NCBI GenBank assembly: GCA_022885665.1
Contig: JAGQDJ010000217.1
Coordinates: 1 to 64,000 of the forward strand
Source of the DNA: Triops longicaudatus
Taxonomy: Eukaryota; Arthropoda; Branchiopoda; Notostraca; Triopsidae
Reading direction: 5' to 3'
Length of the DNA: 64,000 nt
The position numbers and the translations under genes were made by a program. The notes under the pieces were generated by a model, which ran no database searches, had not been told where the DNA came from, and saw nothing but the letters and a program-made list of their open reading frames with translations. This document shows, one piece after another, positions 12,301 to 24,050 of the stretch. The first letter of the stretch is position 1. Every line of letters starts with the position of its first letter.

Positions 12301-15300
12301 GCTAACTTTGATGCGCCTGAAATAGACCTCGGTGGCCTTAAGGGCAAGAAACCCAAGTTTTCGATGAAGATGCCCAGTTTGGGCTTCGGGAAACACCATG
12401 CAGAAGCAGATCTTGAACTAGGTGGAATTGAAGGCCAATTCGTGAAGCCGGAAGTGTCTGTCAGTCTGCCAGAAGTACCCGATGTCGAAGTGTCGGTAAA
12501 AGCGCCCGAAGTAGACGTTGAATACCCAGACGTAAGTCTTGGTGATGTGAAGGGCAAAAAATCCAAGTTTTCCATGAAAATGCCGCATTTAAGCTTCGGA
12601 AAGCCCCACCTAGATGTCAACCTTGGCGGAGACGTTAAAATACCAAAACCGGAGGTATCTGTCTCGGTTCCTGAAGTTCCCGATGTAGACATAACTCGAC
12701 TAGAACTCCCCGTTAGTGTTCCAGAAATACCCGACGTGAATGTTTCTTTAAACGCACCTGAAGTTGATATCGAGCACCCTGACCTAGACCTTGGTGAAAT
12801 GAAGGGCAAGAAATCGAAATTCTCGATGAAAATGCCCAATCTGAGCTTCGGCAAACCCCGTGCAGAGATCAATCTTGGCGCTGATGGTAAACTACCCAAG
12901 CCAGAACTGTCAGTCAATGCTCCAGAAGTACCGGACGTAGATGTTTCCTTCAAAGCCCCCGATGCCGAAATTTCCAACCCTGAACTGAACTTCGGTGACG
13001 CCAAAGGCAAGAAATCGAAGTTTTCTATGAAAATGCCAGGCTTTAATATCGGTAAACCAAACATGGACTTTGATGTTGATGTCAAGATACCCAAGCCAGA
13101 AATTTCTATTAATGTACCCGAAGTACCCGGCGTGGACGTTTCTTTGAACGCGCCTGAAGTTGACTTCAAAAATCCAGATTTAGAAGTCGGCGAATTAAAG
13201 GAAAAGAAACCGAAATTTTCCATGAAAATGCCTAATGTAAGCTTCGACAAGCCACACATAGACGTCAATATTGGCACTGATGGTAAACTACCCAAGCCAG
13301 AACTCTCCGCTAGTGTCCCAGAAATACCCGACGCCAATGTTTCTCTGAACGCACCCGAAGTCGACATCGAACACCCAGACTTTGACGTCGGTCACGTGAA
13401 AGGCAAGAAATCGAAATTCTCCATGAAAATGCCGAACCTGAATTTTGCCAAACCTCAACTAGATACCAACTTAGGAGCAGACAGTAAATTCCCAAAATCA
13501 GAAGTCTCAGGCGCTATTCCTGAAGCACCCGACGTTAGCTTCTCTGTTAATGCGCCGCATATTGACATCCAACATCCTGAGTTAGACCTCGGCGATATGA
13601 AGGGAGAGAAATCTAAATTTTCAGTGAAACGGCCAAGCTTTGACATAGGCAAACCTGAATTTTCTCTTCAAACTGAAGGTGTTGATGTCAAGTTACCCAA
13701 ACCCGAGTTAACGGTTAACGTACCAGAAGTACCCGATGTGAACATTTCCCTAAAAGCTCCCGAGGTTGATATCGAACACCCTGACCTAGCCCTTGGTGAC
13801 GTTAAGGGCAAGAAATCGAAATTCTCCATGAAAATGCCAAGTCTGGGCTTTGGCAAGACCCACGCTGACGTTTCTCTAGGAGCTGATGTTATTGACGCCA
13901 AGTTACCCGACCCAGAAATCTCACTACCAGATGTGGACGTTTCTCTAAACGCTCCTGAAGTTGACGTGAACCTTCCAGACGTTGATCTTTCTGGTCTGAA
14001 GGGCAAGAAACAAAAGTTTTCAGTCAAAATGCCTGGTTTAAGCTTCGGAAAACCAAACGCTGATATCTCAGTTGATGGCAAATTAGCGAAACCAGAATTG
14101 TCTATCGAAGTACCAGAAGTACCCCATGTGAACGTTTCTGTGAAGGCGCCTGAAGTTGAATTCGACCACCCTGATTTCAATTTAGGCGACGTAAAAGGCA
14201 AGAAATCCAAGTTTTCTGTGAAGATGCCGAATTTAAGTTTCGGCAAACCGCAAGCTGACTTACCATTTCAAAGAGAGGGCCTCGATATCAAGCTACCTAA
14301 ACCAGAGTTGTCAGTCAACGTTCCGGAAGTCCCCGATGTGAACGTGTCCTTCAGAGCCCCCGAAGTCGACATGTCCGCTCCTGATGTCGACGTAGGCGAG
14401 ATGAAGGGCAACAAACAAAAGTTTGCTGTCAAAATGCCTGGTTTGAGCTTCAGTAAACCCCACGCAGATGTCGCTCTTAAAGCAGAAGGCCAGCTACCGA
14501 AACCAGAGCTATCTGTTGAAGCCCCTCATGTTCCCGACGTCAATGTCTCTCTCAAAGCGCCCGAAGTTGACTTCGACGAGCCTGACTTGGACCTTGGCGA
14601 CGTTAAGGGCAAGAAATCGAAATTCTCTGTCAAAATGCCGAGCCTAGGCTTTGCTAAACCCCATGTCGACGTCGATCTTGAAGCTAGTGGCATGGACAGC
14701 GACGTAACTGTCAAGTTACCGAAAGGTAGCGTCGAACTTCCTGATGTTGAAACCGAAGATCTGAGGGGCAAGAAATCCAAATTTTCCATTAAAATGCCTC
14801 ACCTGAATTTCGGTAAGCAGCACTTTGATGCTTCGGTAGATCCTACAGATCTTGACCTACCAGAAGCCTCCGTTTCTGCCGCCGTGGGCGAAATACCCAA
14901 CGTTGATGCGAAAATGCAAGGCCCACGAGTAGAACTCGATAAGTCAGCTGGAAACGTTTCCGTTACCTTACATGAAATGCCAGATGTCTCTGTATCTCTC
15001 AACCCTCCGTCTGTTGAGCTGCAATCTGACGACTTAGACCTTCCACATGGAAAGCACAAGAAAGGCAAGTTTTCCATGAAAATGCCTCTCCTAAGCTTTG
15101 GCAAGCACCATTCGGAAGTTGCTGTCGAAGGCAATACCCCGGAACCCAGTTTAACTAGAAGCACACCCAGCATCAATCTGTCTCTAAAAGCTCCAAGTGC
15201 TGACATTTCCATCCCAAGACCCGAGTTTTCAGCCTCGTTACCTGAAGTGGCAGAGCCGAATTTGGATCTAGGCGACTTGAACGCTGAAACTGACATACAC

Positions 15301-18049
15301 TTCCCTGACGTCAAGACAAAGAAATCCAAGTTTAACCTAAAAATGCCCCACATTAGCATCGGTAACGATGCCTTAGGCGAAGCCTCGGGTGCTGCCATCC
15401 AGTTACCGCATACCGAGATCGATATGAATATGCCTACTGTCAACCTGCAACCAGCCGCTAGTCACCTAGGGGACGTTGGCATTTCCGCCGACATATCTAG
15501 TCCCTTGTCCGGAATTGAGAAACCTGACATGGCAGCCAGTTCCAAGGTCAATGTCAAACTTCCTAAGCTGCAAACCGAAGTAAGTGGTATTTCTGTCGAA
15601 ATACCTAGCTTAGCCGATAAGAGCGAGGAAGAAGTGGATCTTGATGACAACAAGCATCGCCTGGGACTGAAACTACCTAAGCTAAAACAGACAGCCACCC
15701 TTGAAGGTGACCTTGATGGCGACACTGGTCATTTGTCAACATCAGCATCTATTGACCAACCCAAAGTTCATGTTGCGTTCCGGGCTCCTACGTTTGGTTT
15801 GAAAACATCTACACCTGTCGTGAAGGTACCAGCCACTTCAGTTAGTGCCCATGTACGTGCCGGAAGCGAAGTTAGCGAAAGTCAGGAAGATGACGACTCT
15901 GCCAAGAAAGAACCGAGCAAGAAGAACTTTAGCCTGAAATTCCCAAAATTGCACATGGGCAAAGCACACCATGAGCTGGAAGTAGACCCAGCTGATGTGG
16001 ACGTCAATTTGAGAATGAAACCCTCCCGCGTCGAGTTGGAGTCCAGGGAGGGCGCTGCTAACGCGCTGCCGTCTACCGACGACGGGAAGGTTAAAAAAGC
16101 TATGAAGGCCGAGGTCCAAGTCCCTTCGGTCGCGCTTAAAGAGAAGGACTTTGACTTTGACGCCGAAGGTACGTTTAAACTACCCAGGGTACGTGTTTCG
16201 AAGAACGCCCCGCAAGATGAGCATAAAACTGCAAAAATGAGCGACAAAGAGAGCGACGATGACGAGGAAGAAAAACCGAAAGGACTTCGCTTTGGGATCA
16301 AACTTAAGAAATCTAAGGGTAGCTCAAAATCGTCCTCTAAGACGTCTTTGGAAGAGCCGTTGGAGATCAAGATTCCAAGGGTGGATTTGAGCAAAAAGGG
16401 GTCGGTGGAACTGGAAGGGATGGAAGGACTTTCACCCCGGGATCGTGCAGAAGTGATCAAGAAGAACGCCAAAGTCAGCGCGGGAGTACGGTTACCAAAG
16501 TACCTTGGTTCGTTACCTGGTGAAGAGCAAGAACCACAATTGCGGGGCGTCACCAGAATTCCGAGCGTTGTTGAGAACTTGGAACAACACGGTTACACCG
16601 AAATGGCCGTAGACGTGCCAGAAGAATTCTTAGCGCGTGACAGAGCATTGAAAGGCATTTCCAGTATCGTACCGTCCAGCTTCAAAGTAAGTTGAAAGCT
16701 CTTATTTATATGTTTACTTTTTTAATATCTTTGTTTCTAATTATTTTTTATTTCGTCGCGGCTTTTTAAAATTACAGGATCATTTTATTTTTCCCTTTTA
16801 TGCTAACCAGAATTGTCAACAAATTTAATATTTCGAAGAGGAAAAAGTAAAGATCTAATCAACTATTTCTTCTTAGGTGATGGTACCGTTAATGAATGTG
16901 CAAGTGGAAGAAACCTCCAAGGTAATAGTGCCAGACAAGGGATGGGTATCAACGAGTGAAGTGGTCTTTCGCACTAAGTCCAAGGAAGCAGCCCCCAAAG
17001 ATGTGTCAGCAAACCTTGTCACCGAAAATGTGGTTGTAACCGACACCAAAGGCCGCAAAGCCGCTTCCTTAGGCGATCTTACCCGAATCGTTCCCGTAAA
17101 CGACGACTCCTCCTTAGAAAGAACTGTCTCCTTGGACCTTCGCGTCGGCTCCGAAGCGGTATTAAGCTTAGGTACCAACAGACGCAGCTACCCTGACCAC
17201 CCAGTTCAGGATTTAAGCCGCGTCAGCGCCGAAGATCTCGCGACGTCCAAGAAGATAAGCCAAGGATTCGAAAATTTGGCCTTAGGCGCCGAAGAAGCCG
17301 AAGAGAAGCCGTCTAGCATGGCTGCTCAGCCATCAGCGCGCTCTGTGTTGGCTATCGAAGTTAACGACGCGGTGTGGAACCCAACCTCGCTGTACGTTAG
17401 TAGCTATGGACCAGACGCTAAGGCTTTTAGCCCCAATTCATACTTGGCAGGTGCTGCCATTCGTGGTCGCAATGACGAATCTTTGAGTGCCGACACCACC
17501 ATAACCTTAGAGAGCACGCCCACCGCCTCGAGCAACTCTAGTTCACGTACCAGTCCTTTACCGCTGACCGAGGTACGGTCTTCCTTCACGACGGTGACGT
17601 TGAGCAATGGTAGTCACGGCACCAAACTGACGGATTTGACCCAAGCTGAGCTGAAGAACGTGACTTTCGCGCCTGTGTTCCACCAAGGGCACGCGGAAGA
17701 GTCGATCCAGAGAGCCACCGAGGAAGCAGACGATCCCAGTGCCAGTACCTTCGCCGTGGTCCGACAAAGGTTCGAACAACTAAGCAGGCCCAGTTCTGCT
17801 GTGGAAGTTGGAAAAGCTAACGACGGTCACCGCGCCACTGTTGAAACCAACTTGCGGTGGGAAGACGTTGGTTTACGCCATGAGTCGCCGGTACATAAGC
17901 CTGTTGTGCAAATTAGGCCTGTAGTAGAGGAAGGAGCGTTGTCCAAGACCGTGGTCATCTCCGGCTTGCAGCTGGAGCAGTGCGACACCTCTTTACAAGA
18001 AGCTATGTCTGTAGAGTCACCTGTGCCTACCCTTGAAAAGCCTGTGTAA
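6371..18049 (+). CDS. Giant AHNAK/periaxin-like PDZ scaffold protein
   Basis: The product should be a submembrane scaffold of the AHNAK/periaxin family. Supported exons are 6779-6862, 7552-7696, 7758-8032, 8782-16686 and 16877-18049, all joining in phase (3,193 residues). A further exon, 6371-6417, is likely. Exons 7552-8032 encode one PDZ domain: the carboxylate loop reads TGLGFNIAG, followed by DGIYVKDVL, GQITPGDRIESM and FEDALTILSYASPYDV, the PDZ type of periaxin and AHNAK. The next exon encodes about 26 degenerate repeats of 60-70 residues, each with a KGKKSKFSMKMPxLxFGKP core followed by alternating proline/valine/acidic strands. The last exon (390 residues) has no such repeats and looks disordered. 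The start codon is not found: 6371-6417 holds an ATG at 6377, but its frame hits a stop in the next exon. In AHNAK and periaxin the PDZ mediates dimerisation or membrane-complex binding; this role here is inferred from family. Confidence 0.85.
8782..16686 (+). repeat. AHNAK-type repeat array within a single 7.9-kb exon
   Basis: About 26 units each carry a core like KSKFSMKMPSLGFGKP. Units between roughly 11.5 and 14.7 kb are the most alike (GKLPKPEVSV, VPEVPDVNVS, KAPEVD, LGDVKGKKS recur in order). Units before 11 kb and after 15 kb are more diverged, and the final part from about 15.8 kb changes to charged, non-repeat sequence. The exon has no internal intron, as in vertebrate AHNAK, whose repeats also sit in one giant exon. 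The antisense strand is accidentally open over long parts because of the repeated codon pattern. Confidence 0.9.
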
Positions 18050-18904
18050 ATAACTTTTTGGGTTGTCATAGTTTGCCCTTTTTTATTTTCTCCTGTGTGT
18101 GCATACAGAATGGGGTGCTAACAAAGATCAAAAATTGTATATCCCACCAGTATATCGCGTTTGTTTTCCAGGTCTCTGGCATATGGACCTCATAGTCTTT
18201 GCCTTGTTTTGTTAGGGGCATTTCTGTCAGCTTGAAAGCTGTTGTGTGCTTAACGCCAACTTTCCGGTTTATTTACAGTAGCGAGCTCGTTGGATTTTAT
18301 TATACTTTCGGGATATATTATAGAATTGTTACTTTGCTCAATGAACCAAAAATGTTTATATAACACGCATACGAATCTTGTTTCTCCTGAAAATAGAACA
18401 TCTTTTTTTTCTCATTTTGCGTGAAGCTCTTAATTACAGTGCATAGCTAGGAATGCATATAAGTTGTTTTGGATAATTTTTGTTATGTTTTACACAAGTC
18501 TAATATATCTTCTAGAGATGTGTTGTGGGCTTTAAAGGCAAGGGACTATAAAATATGCCGCAATTGTTTGTATCAAAAGTAAAAATTAATTACAGTACAT
18601 CTTTTATGCAAACCTGAGTATTCTCCGACACCCTATTGTCACTTTCATACGCGTTTGAAGGCAGAACGATATGCTTTCATATACTTTCGAACGTTCTGTA
18701 TACCTACGGTAAGAACAAAATGATAGTAGCACCTAATTTTCTAAAAGTTGTCGCATCAAACTGATCTTTGCTATACGATTTTTTTAGCAGCCTCCAAGCG
18801 TCTCTAATGCGCGAGTTTCCATTTTACCATCAACGGTCTCGCGTTAATTTTAGCCGAGTTCCCTCTAACAAGTAAAGTCAACACTGAAAGATATAAATAT
18901 GCTG
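18050..18904. other. 3' flank of the AHNAK-like gene
   Basis: AT-rich sequence follows the stop at 18047-18049. It presumably holds the 3' untranslated region. No canonical AATAAA on the plus strand was found close to the stop and no other gene is visible. Confidence 0.5.
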
Positions 18905-18910
18905 TTTATT
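18905..18910 (-). terminator. Candidate polyadenylation signal of PPP4R4
   Basis: The plus strand reads TTTATT, that is AATAAA on the minus strand, about 265 bases downstream of the PPP4R4 stop codon. The position suits a 3' end for that gene, but the motif is common in AT-rich DNA. Confidence 0.4.
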
Positions 18911-19174
18911 TATAAATTCATTCATCCACTCCCCAAATGTCTTTGGTAACACATTAAGTGGAAGATTAAGATAGCGTCCTGCACCTTTCAAAACAGACGT
19001 GTTGCTTAGTTTACAGACGCAACTGAAATAGTAAATACAAGCAATCCAACAAATGGTATAATACTGCGGGAAGGAGGCCAATTGCTTTTCTCCATACACT
19101 TTTGTTACATTTTATCGAGAGGCAACGAAAATCACGTAGCTATTGCATTTTTTCGCAAGAAACAGCTCCTTACT

Positions 19175-22100
19175 CTAAAACTTGATCAAATTCTTGGTGC
19201 AAGGTAAAGGTATTTTACAAACATTGTTATTTGTAGAAGGTACTTCAGGGAAGAGCTTAGTGTTCATTTTCGGCGGAGCCAGCGCTTTTGCCTGCGCAAG
19301 CTGAAAGCCGCCGCTGCTGCCGACCGACTTCCTCCACGCAGTTTGGCGAACAAACGCACCGTTTTCTCCGCCTGCACTGTTGGACGGGACAATACTCGCA
19401 TGAACCGAACTTTTCGACGCATTCAAAGGTAAAGCTGGCTGCGGTTGAGCTATGCCGTTCTTTCTCGTTGGTAACGGCGTCGCAGTCTTATTCACCGACG
19501 TTTGCTGCGGCCGAGAGCCAGTACTGGCCCGAAACTGGTTCCTGACGAACGCCGGGGCGGGGCTACTGTTCTTGGGCGTCGGGGCCTCGACAGCTTTCTC
19601 CAAACGAGAGCTGAGGCGCAAAGTTTCGCTACCGAATTTCGTGGGTCTTTTTAGCTCCCGTACTGGGCTATTGCTGCGACTGGACACGGGACTGGCCAGC
19701 GAGATGGACACGGGCCGAGGAGCGACATGGGCGTTGACTTTGGCCCGCAGCGGCGCGTCCAAGTTCTCCTGGGATTTGGACTTGCTGGCACTGGCCATTA
19801 GACTGCGTTTCAAGGTAGTCTCTCTCACACCGCCTGTGGCAATCCGACCGCGAAGTGACTTAGCACTGGGAGTGTCTTCAGGCGCAGGCTCTTGTTTGGG
19901 TTCAGGCGTTAAGGTAGGCTTCTGCACCCGAGGTGGTCTTAAGCACATTTGCGGTTTCGGAGGTTTTGCTAACTTCGAAGCGAAAGGCGTCGGAATTCGC
20001 GAGTTCGGCGTATGCATGGAGCCTTGACTAATGGACGTTGAAGACAAGGGTACACCTGCGTCTACCAAAAATTCGTCCTTCGCTGGCCCAGGATGAGATA
20101 ATGGAAGATTCCTAGACAAAACCAATTCACTTCATCGACATTGTTTTTTTTTCAAACATGAACTTATCAACCAAGAAAAAGAAATCAGGAAAAGTACAAC
20201 TCAAAAGTCTGAAAATTTTGGAATATTCAAGGAATCAAAAATGACGGAAAAATGTTACGAGAATCAAAATTATGAAAATAATCTACTATTTGGTGACTGG
20301 ATCCAGAAGAGATGCCAAAATGGAACAGAACGAAGACGGGGAAAGGGGAATTTATCAAAACAAGGGCATTCCAAAACAAACAAGGAGGCTTAAGAAAAAT
20401 GGATTTAATGCTTAGAAATGTCCAATAATTAACAAATAAAAGCTCTCTACTCGGACGTTATCTGCGTCGTGGCGGAATCGTTTCGAGGGAGGAGCAACGG
20501 CTGCAAAACATCAGTGGCAACAGTCGACGTTCCACTTTTTGTCACGGCGTTTTCTTCCATTTCCCGTCTTTTGTCCTCTTCGGATTCTTCTCGGATCTAT
20601 GTATCACGCTATACGAACACGTGGACTGAAGAAAGGAATTTAAAATACCTGACTTGCTGGGATCTCAACTGAAATCAACTGCAACGACTTCTGAAGCTGG
20701 AACTTGACATCGCGGTCTTGTTCGCAGCTCACTAGATTCTGGATGACTGCATCCAGCTCACATGAAGTTGAACCTTCACACGCTACTTTCTTGATTCCCG
20801 GTAAAAGTGAACAGAAACGTAATCGCACATTCGGCACTTTATCTCCTGTTAAATACACAATTACGTAACTGACTGAGTGTGCACTGCGGGTGTAATTTAC
20901 TGGATAGTGTCAGAAGCGCCTCCCAGAAATATTGCTTAAAAAACGCCCTGGAAACCACATCCAAGAGCATGTCGCACATTTTCAAAAACAACATTCGACT
21001 GTGGTAGTTTTTACCCTTCGCTAATTCTGTAAAAAAAAAAAGAAAAGAATCCACTATTAAATTTACGACTGCTGTTTCGGAAACGTACCTGAAACAATTT
21101 TTTGGCAGTACAACTTCCGGTGATTTTCTCTCACCTCTGTGCGCAAGAACCACACTAACGTGTGTGTTGCTGAAAGACGAACAGGCAGCGGACGCTAAAC
21201 GCAAAACTCATTACAGATGTACGATCCTTCTTTCTTTTATATCGAATGCACTTAATATTATTATTCATGAAAAAAAATACCGAATTATGTATGCGATCGA
21301 ATATAACTGGTACAAATGTGTCATGGACACTGGGGCAGGTATGATACAACGGGAGGAGTGCCACGTGGGCCCAAAACTCGGCTTGCGATCTCCAATTGCG
21401 CGTCGAAGCTAACTGCTGCTCGCAAAGCAAAAGGGAACCACAAGTTTCGGAGAGAGTATCGCTCTAACAACGAAAACACCGTCACGTATCGCTACACAAG
21501 TAGTTAATAAGATGCTTACTTGAGAGCTCGGAACAGCGTGAGGTGCCAGTCGGGAAAAATGATCCAAGGTTGGCCCGATGTCTGAGACTAAGGCACACAC
21601 CACTTCATAGTTCGCGTCTTTAAGCAGGCAAATCCAGGCTGAATGAAGCGGACGAGATGCGCTTCTCAAGTACTTTGACACCTACAAGGACACGTGTGTC
21701 AGAAGGCTGTAAAAACTTTATAAAGACTGTCATTAAGAATAGTGCCTACACTTAAACCCATAATTTGGTGCGTCTGAAGGAATATAAGAAATAAACTAAA
21801 CAAAAAAGGGCACTGAAGCGTAAATATTCAACAACCCATAGAAGAACTCGGCAGTTAAACTAGAAACCAATTTTAAAAAATACGCATTTTAATTTTAATT
21901 CGTACGTAACGTAAAAAGCCCCCAACTTATTTAGAAAAGGATGTAAATGTACTTTCAACAAGGCAGTGGCCACATGTCTCCGAACTTGAGGGTATGGGTC
22001 CGTGCTTAGCGAGCCCACGGCCTTGAGCAGAACATCACTTCTGCGTTCTAAGGGCGGCCCTTGCGTATTCCAGGTGACAAAATGCGCCATATGCGGCAAA

Positions 22101-23326
22101 TTTATTGCGCAAGCAATCCGACATTCGAAAAAGATTTCTGCGGTGCTAATCGGAGGAATCGCGTTTTCAAACTGGACCAGATCGTGTTTCTACTCGCAAC
22201 AATTTATCAGATAAATAAAATGCGACACCGTAGGAAGTGGATATTTAACTGCGAATTACCATTAAGTTACTGTCCGCATGTTTATTGATTCCCAGCTCAC
22301 TCACCGTAGCGTAGAATTCTAACAACCAGTCTTTGTCATCTTCGGATAGACACGCTAATAAAATACAAACCATGTTTAGTTAAAGCAAACATTTGTGTTT
22401 ACGAAAATGTTTAACATTTCCTAGTATCTCACCTTGCAAATTTTTACAAAGGTTCCCTAGATGAGTGGCAATAACCGGTAACGTCCAGTCTTGCTCTTCT
22501 ACTGATTTTTGGCACAAAGTGCGCAGTAACGGTATAATGACTGAAGTGCAAGTGCCTGGAAACCACAAAACAAAGAGTTAGTACACGTTCAATTGCGAAT
22601 TGCCAAGAGCTACCTTTGTCTAGCAGGCCAGAAACGCTACTCAAGCAATCTAAAGCGGCAAGCTTGACTTCCAGAGCGTTATCGTTGGTAGCGTCGACCA
22701 GCATTTGGATCAAGACATTGTTACATGCGCTACTAGGCACGACTAGTAGGCCTTTCATGAGATAAATCAACTGGTTGCAAATTGCAGCCCGAACGGCCGG
22801 ATCTTCGTCCTGACTCAGTGATTCAGCCATCGGCAGAAGCTCAGCTTGTACACTACATTAAAACCAAACTTAGAAAGGTCTTTAAACGAAATTAGACAGA
22901 GGAACTTACATAGGGACAATGAGCCTTTTCGCTAACTTTCCTATTAACTGACATGTCGAGATCCGACAAAATACGGGTTGCGTAGGCTGACTTTTCGACC
23001 GGACTATGTCAATCACTTCTGCTTGTAATACTTCTACAGGAAGTAAATCCACAACATCACGCAATGTTTCTAACCAGGCCGTGGCTGCCACTAAAAATAA
23101 TAATTAAAAAAATCACAAGCCATTCATAGCTACCAAGCATGCAGTACAAGTTCATTTTCTCAGGCTAGCACATGAATACCTTGGATGAAAAGTGAAAACA
23201 CAAGCATGAGGAAAATATTTATCAGTTTAACTTTACCAGGATCTTTGCTGTCTATGGACGACAGTATACTCTGTAAGAAAGTTTGCGTGAACTGTGTATT
23301 TAAACACTGCATTTTCTTGTACTGGA
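19175..23326 (-). CDS. PPP4R4: PP4 regulatory subunit 4 (HEAT-repeat protein)
   Basis: This is a regulatory subunit of protein phosphatase 4, expected to act as a cytoplasmic HEAT-repeat scaffold. Exons in coding order (minus): 23326-23237, 23090-22910, 22852-22614, 22555-22433, 22354-22305, 22189-21953, 21681-21520, 21415-21281, 21194-21135, 21088-21067 (22 nt), 21026-20901, 20845-20649. These all join in phase. Family signatures in order are ATAWLETLRDVVDLLP, DEDPAVRAAICNQL, LLEFYAT, CAINLPHM, VSKYLRSA, LPVRLSATHTLVWFLR, FFKQYFWEALLTLS and DKVPNVRLRFCSLLPGIKKV. A charged segment (20596 down to about 20450, EESEEDKRREMEE) and a 312-residue basic Ser/Pro-rich disordered exon (about 20115-19175) match the human gene's low-complexity tail in character. 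The junction between these last two exons is not resolved, nor are the exons before 23326. Total length would be near the human 873 residues. Confidence 0.85.
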
Positions 23327-24050
23327 CTGTGTCACAAAATTTCTATGCGATTAGTCTGACAGACATCCTCGCTTGTTTACCCTTACCGTGTCCTTTATTA
23401 TGAGTCAGGTAAACAAATAAAATCTCCCGGCGTTGTCGCTTGGCCCAAGAGCGGCACACTTGAATGCTCCCCTGGATTACAGCACTAAACAAGGTTAAAA
23501 TCCCGTTCGCAAATTATTTTAAAGTTCCGTTTCCATGAACTTTATGTGATTTAAAGTTTCTAAGCGTTGTTGGCACTAGTATAAAAAGGCTTTAGTGTTG
23601 AAGGAGATATGCGCCACACAAAACGCAAGGCAAGTGAAACACTAGAGCTTGTTGAAATTATTTTATTAACAGAATCAAGGTTTATTAATTTCCCTGATGA
23701 GCGAAAGTTCGAAAATCGGACTGAATCGCACCAATGGCAGATACTGTCTTTATTTTATGGGGGAAAAGAAACCCCCGTAGGGAGTGCAATTCCGAGCAAT
23801 GTATTGTAGGCTTATTCAAAACGTTAAAATTTCAAGTTAATAAGATTCATCCGAGATACAAAAAGAAAGCTTAACATCTTAACGGAATTCGGAACACGTT
23901 GAAAGATTACATTTTCCTTTGATTTCCCCTGCTCCTGGTGTGAACGAGGAAAGGTGCGAAAGCAACCGGCACCTGGAATTGCCGGCTGGTCAGGATGCGG
24001 CAAGGATGTGGAGGTAAATAACAACATAACCGACTAGTTATGCGGGTAAA
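23327..24050. promoter_or_regulatory. Divergent PPP4R4 / SIK intergenic promoter region
   Basis: PPP4R4 (minus) and SIK (plus) point away from each other with about 0.7 kb between recognisable coding sequences. The region must hold the missing PPP4R4 first exon or exons, the SIK 5' leader and both promoters. A possible additional PPP4R4 exon ends at a GTAAGG donor at 23387 (minus strand), but its peptide does not clearly match the family. No TATA box can be assigned with confidence. Confidence 0.5.

Noticed and set aside
8865..16553. Long minus-strand open frames (up to 462 codons) opposite the AHNAK-like exon
   Set aside because: They mirror the repeated codon pattern of the sense repeats, are interrupted between repeats and encode Ser/Gly/Thr-rich repeats with no family signature. 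The sense strand explains the sequence fully.
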